Below are positions 60,301 to 64,000 of a stretch of DNA of 64,000 nt, in pieces. The DNA is taken from positions 203,556-267,555 of the forward strand of contig SSNP01000353.1 in NCBI GenBank assembly GCA_006937955.1. The letters are read 5' to 3'. The notes below the pieces were generated by a model. It searched no databases, was not told the origin of the DNA, and was given only the letters and a program-made list of their open reading frames with translations. Each line of letters starts with the position of its first letter. The stretch's first letter is position 1. The position numbers were made by a program, and so were the translations under genes. The stretch is from Pachypanchax playfairii (taxonomy: Eukaryota > Chordata > Actinopteri > Cyprinodontiformes > Aplocheilidae).

Positions 60301-63147
60301 GAAATGAAAAATACTTTATTTATCCCAGAAGGGAAATTCAACTGGAGATACAGATACAGAGAACAGCTTGGCCTTCACTCTCCAGGCTGCCAGGGTCACA
60401 GTGTGCCCGGCGCACGTCATTCAGCCCAGCCAAGATCACACAGGAGAATACATACATACATATGCATAAGCACGCATCAGCCTGTTTGTTAGGAAAAAAG
60501 AATAAGACCACATAAGGTCAGAGGGAGGAGAAAAAAGGTTCCCTACACCCAGTGCCCCAACATGAAGGGCGCTTGATGAAAGCAATAAAAACCTCCAGCA
60601 GGGGGGGTTCACGAGACATGTTGAGAACTTTCTTAAGGATGTGAATGTAATCCGTGTATTTGGTTGTGTGAGGAGAGTTAATAAGGACACCGTCTCTGGG
60701 ACAACGCAGATGTTATGACTTCCACAGTCTTTGGCGCCCGGTGGACATGGGTAAGGAGGGGGCTGTGTGTCTCAGTGCTCACTGCTCCAGGAGGAATTTA
60801 GTGTTTTGGCCTTGAGGCCAGCTGAAAAGAGATAAGAGATTAAGTCGAAGCTGAAGAATTGCAACTGCTTCTCATTGTCTATATGGTGCACTATTGTGGA
60901 AAAAAAAATGTCTGAATCATCCGAATTAGGCGAAATTGCATAGTACCAATAATCAATCAATCACTTCTCCACTCCGAGCCGAAACTGCAACTTCTCCAAG
61001 GTGGCACCAATCCTTCCAGTGAGATCCAGCAGCGCACCCAGTTTACGGTTCAGCTCCAGGACCCCATCAGCCAGCTTACGATCACGCTCCTGGACCTCCC
61101 GGTCCCGTTCGAGAATCACAGCCAGCTGGTCGCGGTACTGCTCCGAGACCGCATCCAGTTTGCGATCCAGATCTCCGAATCTTTTAGTCCAAGTGTTGCC
61201 AGATCCAGGCCATAACATCCATATATGTTGTCAGAAATATGTCGTTTATTTCCCCACAGAGCATAGTGACAGACAAACATCTCAATCTATGGTTACGCTA
61301 AGCACATAGCAGACAGCATAAATGCATTGCCTCTTACCGTGACACACGGACCGGAGAGCCTACAGTCCAGGCGGAGTAGCGTAAAACCGGCTGGGCATCC
61401 GTACGTGACCCGCAGCTGACTCCGCCAAGGGTTCTCCGTCTCTTGTAGTCTAATCAGACAAAGGCTGCGTGGGAACTGGGAGGGCCAGTCCTATTTCCCA
61501 GTCAGCCCTGCTTTTCTCACAGTCTCTGCTCCGTTTTCGGAGTAGAAAATCACTCCCTTCTACTGAGGTAGATAGTTTGTACAGAAACAGGTGTCATTGA
61601 AAAACAACTCCCTTCTACTGAGGCGAAAAACAATTCCCTTCTACTAAGCAGACAGTTTGTACAAAAATAAGTTTCATACAATGTCCGAAATGTATGAAAC
61701 TTACACCGTGTCTCTTCCTCTTCACCTCACGGGGGATGTCGGCTTGTTCAGCGGTAGGCCATACTACGGAGGCCCCGAGGGCTAACAGTTGATCCCTGCT
61801 GTAAACAATGGGAGAGCTAAGCTTCACGTGTTCTCCGGACACAGATCCCATAAAAAATGTAAGAAAGAGCATATCCAGGGAGTTTTGAACCCCATTTTGT
61901 AGGGAAGCAGTCCACAATAGAAAAACACAAAGACAAATCAAATGGACAAAAAAATTCATCGTCATCATCGAACCGAAAAGTTATTTTGGGCTGAAAAGTG
62001 AAACGGAAAAGAAGACTAGTTGCCTTTTTGTTTTGGAAACATGAAGACAGTGACTGCAGACACAGATATAGTAAAGATTGTTGGTACTCTTCCATTAAAG
62101 AAAGAAAAACCTACAATAATCATAAATTGACACTAAAACAGTAATAATAGTTAAAGGGCAGGCCTCCATCAGGCAGCTCATTTCCTACAAAAGATGATTT
62201 ATGCATCAATAAATATTGGAATCTTTGACCATGAAAACAGCTTAAGCATTTAAAAGGGAATTTAATACAAGTCTACTTAGAAACGTGACATGTATAAAAT
62301 GCCTTTTAATACTTGATTTCTGATCTTATTGTTTAAGCAGCTATGAAGTAATAAGCAGATTAATTAATAATACAGCTAATTATCTAATGTATTTGTGATT
62401 TTGATATTTTTGAACAGGAACAGTACAGAGAAAATCATCCACCGACGCACTAACACAGTTCCATTTGACATTGGGTCTCAAAATGATGACATCACTTCGA
62501 CAGTTCGAGTTATACGTCCCACAGATGCTGCAGAGTTGGACCTGGAGACGACCTATGAAAACTTCCACCCTACTGTTCAGTCCCTGTCCAGTGTCATTGG
62601 TCACTTTATCAGTGGGGAACGACCTAAAGGAATTCATGAAATAGAGGAGATGCTGCGAGTGGGTGACAACATCACTGGAGTGGGAGAGCTGGTCCTGGAT
62701 AACAACCTCATCAAGCTCCGACCACCCAAACAAGGTTTCTGCTATTTCCTCACGAGACAGAACTATGAGTCCTTCGTGAGAAAGAAGGTGCACAGTGTCA
62801 GGCTGTGGAAGATTCTGGTGCTTGTGTTTGGGCTCACTGCATGTTCCACGCTCTTCTTTATTCTGTGGAAGCAATATGTGCACTGCAAACAGAGCAAGAA
62901 GAAGAAGAGCATACTGGAGGAGTTCAAGGAGCAGCAGCGGAAGCGCCTGCGTGAACTCCAAATAGAGGAGAGCAGCTTGTCCCCCACCATTTGTATAGTG
63001 TGTCTGACCCAAGAACGCTACTGTGTCTTTCTGGAATGTGGTCATGTATGTACCTGTGCCCAGTGCTATGAGGCTCTGTCACCACCTAGGAAATGTCCCT
63101 TGTGTAGGGCCACTATCCACAGGGTGGTACCTCTTTACAACAGTTAA
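57236..63147 (+). CDS. mul1: MUL1, mitochondrial E3 ubiquitin/SUMO protein ligase 1
   Basis: Four coding exons (57236-57355, 57466-57553, 57647-57767, 62418-63147) join in frame to 352 codons, the length of human MUL1. MUL1 sits in the outer mitochondrial membrane and ubiquitinates or SUMOylates targets such as mitofusin and Drp1, acting in mitochondrial dynamics and antiviral signalling (family knowledge). Visible parts are the N-terminal membrane segment (about residues 8-30, IIVLATSSTLTAILYSIYW), the intermembrane GIDE/BAM domain (about 60-240, with CKGVIERLTL, WNRTTHLW and GERPKG), a second membrane segment (242-259), a charged helix and a C-terminal RING: Cys302/305, Cys317, His319, Cys323/326, Cys336/339. 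It ends RVVPLYNS. The start has ATG in GCAGGATGG. Intron 3 (4.65 kb) holds transposons. It may be either teleost mul1 paralogue. Confidence 0.95.
57466..57553 (+). CDS. mul1: mul1 exon 2
   Basis: Acceptor TCACAG and donor GTCTGC. Encodes EAQKVSISQDLKSILSETPG and VAYAVIE, and ends in phase 1. Confidence 0.9.
57647..57767 (+). CDS. mul1: mul1 exon 3
   Basis: Acceptor TCTGCAG and donor GTGAGC. Encodes VVRSVKDTLNSQFVDNCKG to RTTHLW, and ends in phase 2. Confidence 0.92.
57768..58580. other. mul1 intron 3, proximal part
   Basis: No gene or clear repeat. Pyrimidine-rich around 58420-58530 (TCTCCTCC runs). Confidence 0.5.
58584..59874. mobile_element. PIF/Harbinger-like MITE in mul1 intron 3
   Basis: Ends GGGTGCATTCACACCGG and, reversed, GTGCGTTCACACTGGCCC match the ends of the 50767-51574 element. 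TAA flanks both sides (58581-58583 and 59875-59877). The inner side shares the GTTCAGCTAGCTGAACTT and CATGTAA blocks with that element in reverse orientation. About 900 bp in its middle is foreign. Confidence 0.7.
59152..59620. mobile_element. MITE with 20-bp perfect ends and TTAA flanks
   Basis: Left end AGCAGAACTAAGTAAGTTTT and the exact reverse complement at the right, with TTAA on both sides (59148-59151 and 59621-59624). TTAA suggests piggyBac-type mobilisation, though TTA-type (Harbinger) is possible. The interior is GC- and CpG-rich. It is nested in the Harbinger-like MITE. Confidence 0.82.
59878..60289. other. mul1 intron 3, middle part, no gene
   Basis: The segment near 59970-60080 resembles 33915-33990. 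No coding frame recognised. Confidence 0.4.
60290..61218 (-). mobile_element. LINE-like retroelement with coiled-coil frame, copy 2
   Basis: The 3' tail (60300-60345, ACTTTATTTATCCCAGAAGGG on the plus strand) and a minus-strand frame 60961-61218 of 85 residues: MLWPGSGNTWTKRFGDLDRK, then EQYRDQLAVILERDREVQER and ATLEKLQFRLGVEK. Heptad spacing of Leu/Val and many charged residues predict a coiled coil, as in structural proteins of retroelements. Shared blocks with 46530-47140 include GGGACAAC.CAGATGTTATG. It lies antisense in mul1 intron 3. Family unknown. Confidence 0.6.
61219..62417. other. mul1 intron 3, distal part; possible retroelement end and short repeats
   Basis: Minus-strand sequence next to the coiled-coil frame contains GAAATAAACGAC and then CTGACAACA, like an LTR end with polyadenylation signal, but no boundary was confirmed. 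CTCCCTTCTACTGAGG-like units recur near 61553, 61608 and 61634. The rest, to the TGAACAG acceptor at 62411-62417, is AT-rich. Confidence 0.4.
62418..63147 (+). CDS. mul1: mul1 exon 4 (RING finger, stop)
   Basis: Begins in phase 2 after TGAACAG. Encodes HRRTNTVPFD, GHFISGERPKGI, GELVLDNN, the second membrane segment (ILVLVFGLTACSTLFFIL) and the RING (CIVC, LECGHVCTCAQC, KCPLC). The final large exon is in one piece. Confidence 0.95.
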
Positions 63148-63452
63148 TGGGTGCAGGACAACTCGGTGTTATGCAGGCACAATGAACCCTTAATGTCATT
63201 CAGAATGTCTTAGGCTTGGTAAAGGCACCTGTTTTTGTACATATACTCAGATCAACAAGCTATCAGTGTTAAACCAGCAGACTCATGTCCAACTTGGAGG
63301 TTAATTCATGTTAATTGAAAGATTATTTCGTCTTGAGAGAGAAATAGGGTTCTTTTGTGTTCTCATGCTCATTTAATGCTCATCATAATCTGTTAATGTC
63401 ACAGTGTTATGTTGACTGGGTTAGTTTCAGTAGATGGGGTGTTGTACAAAAA

Positions 63453-63471
63453 AATAAACTCATTCAATAAA
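63453..63471 (+). terminator. mul1 polyadenylation signals
   Basis: Two AATAAA hexamers (63453-63458 and 63466-63471) about 300 bp after the stop codon. The second is followed by a TTTGATGCTTTGTATGTG GT-rich element. Confidence 0.8.
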
Positions 63472-63585
63472 TTTGATGCTTTGTATGTGATCTGATATTT
63501 CATAATTTATAAAATTATTTAGACCTATTTGGACTTTATTAGGTTTGAAAATTAGCCAAGCTAATCAAGAGTATGCAAGAGTATA

Positions 63586-64000
63586 AGTTCTGTCAGATCT
63601 TACTAAAAAGTGACTCCCAGGCCCAAAACTGCCTGAAAATGCATAAAACATTGAGTTCTCTCAAATTTGATCAAAAGTGACTCCTGGGCCCAAAACAGCC
63701 TGAAAATGCATAAAACATTGAGTTCTTTCAGATCTTACTAAAAAGTAACTCCCCAGGCCTAAAACAGCCTAAAAATGCATAAAACATTGAGTTCTGTCAA
63801 ATTTAATCAAAAGTGACTCCCCAGGCCCAAAACAGCCAGAAAATGCATGAAACATTGAGTTATGTCAAATTTCAATAAGACGTGACTCCCCATGCCCAAA
63901 ACAGCCTGAAAATGCATGAAACATTGAGATCTTTCAGATCTTACTAAAAAGTGACTCCCAGGCCCAAAACTGCCTGAAAATGCATAAAACATTGAGTTCT
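63586..64000. repeat. 68-bp minisatellite, at least six units
   Basis: Units start at 63586, 63654, 63721, 63790, 63858, 63927 and 63995 (67-69 bp each), and the last is cut by the window end. All share AGTGACTCC..GGCCCAAAAC and AAAATGCAT.AAACATTGAG. Two unit types differ in the first third (CAGATCTTACTAAAAAG or CAAATTTRATCAAAAG). Confidence 0.95.

Noticed and set aside
1..64000. CRISPR arrays, bacterial operons, rRNA genes
   Set aside because: No regularly spaced short direct repeats with unique spacers, no prokaryotic gene arrangement and no ribosomal RNA sequence were seen.

Overview
The window looks like nuclear DNA of a ray-finned (teleost) fish. Split genes with GT-AG introns, a MUL1-type gene, a fish-type trypsin gene, and a dense mix of Tc1, L2, Nimb-like, hAT and PIF/Harbinger elements all point that way. 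It is mostly transposable-element sequence. Two host genes can be supported, both on the plus strand.

Host gene 1 is a secreted trypsin-like serine protease. Its exons lie at 10944-11106, 20910-21051, 21150-21416 and 34979-35149. His57, Asp102, Asp189 and Ser195 are all present. The signal-peptide exon was not found and may lie upstream of the window. Two of its introns are about 9.8 and 13.6 kb and are filled with transposons. Host gene 2 is mul1, a mitochondrial outer-membrane E3 ubiquitin/SUMO ligase. Its four coding exons between 57236 and 63147 join in frame to exactly 352 codons. Polyadenylation signals follow, and then a 68-bp minisatellite that runs off the window end.

Layout. 1-1500: Ty3/gypsy gag-protease remnant with a candidate LTR. 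2223-7070: old terminal-inverted-repeat element containing a 5'-truncated L1 with a 1011-codon open frame. 7400-10080: dispersed repeat containing a Tc1 relic, which itself contains a solo LTR with a perfect 5-bp target duplication. 10.1-10.7 kb: LINE tail. 11688-13917: PIF/Harbinger element with a spliced transposase remnant (TTA duplication). 14.8-19.7 kb: retroelement fragments, including an LTR with primer-binding site. 20.2-24.7 kb: a deleted Tc1 copy, trypsin exons 3 and 4, a perfect hairpin, and an intact Tc1. 24.7-28.9 kb: diverged repeat array carrying at least 16 palindromic RFX/X-box-like motifs. 30.6-33.9 kb: two intact Tc1 transposase genes head to head. 35.6-37.3 kb: two older Tc1/mariner relics. 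38089-44413: decayed hAT element with a perfect 8-bp duplication, invaded by L2 elements carrying a tRNA-derived SINE. 46-49.8 kb: LINE fragments. 50767-51574: Harbinger-like MITE with a hAT foldback MITE inside it. 51.7-56.9 kb: an L2 element split by an intact Tc1. 57.2-63.5 kb: mul1, with nested MITEs and a LINE in intron 3.

The two host genes show no functional link. The striking features are structural. Four almost identical full-length Tc1 transposase genes lie within 31 kb. An inverted duplication carries an L2, its SINE and unique flank, and ends 138 bp before the mul1 start codon. The X-box-like array sits inside a trypsin intron. No bacterial operons, CRISPR arrays, rRNA or functional tRNA genes were seen.
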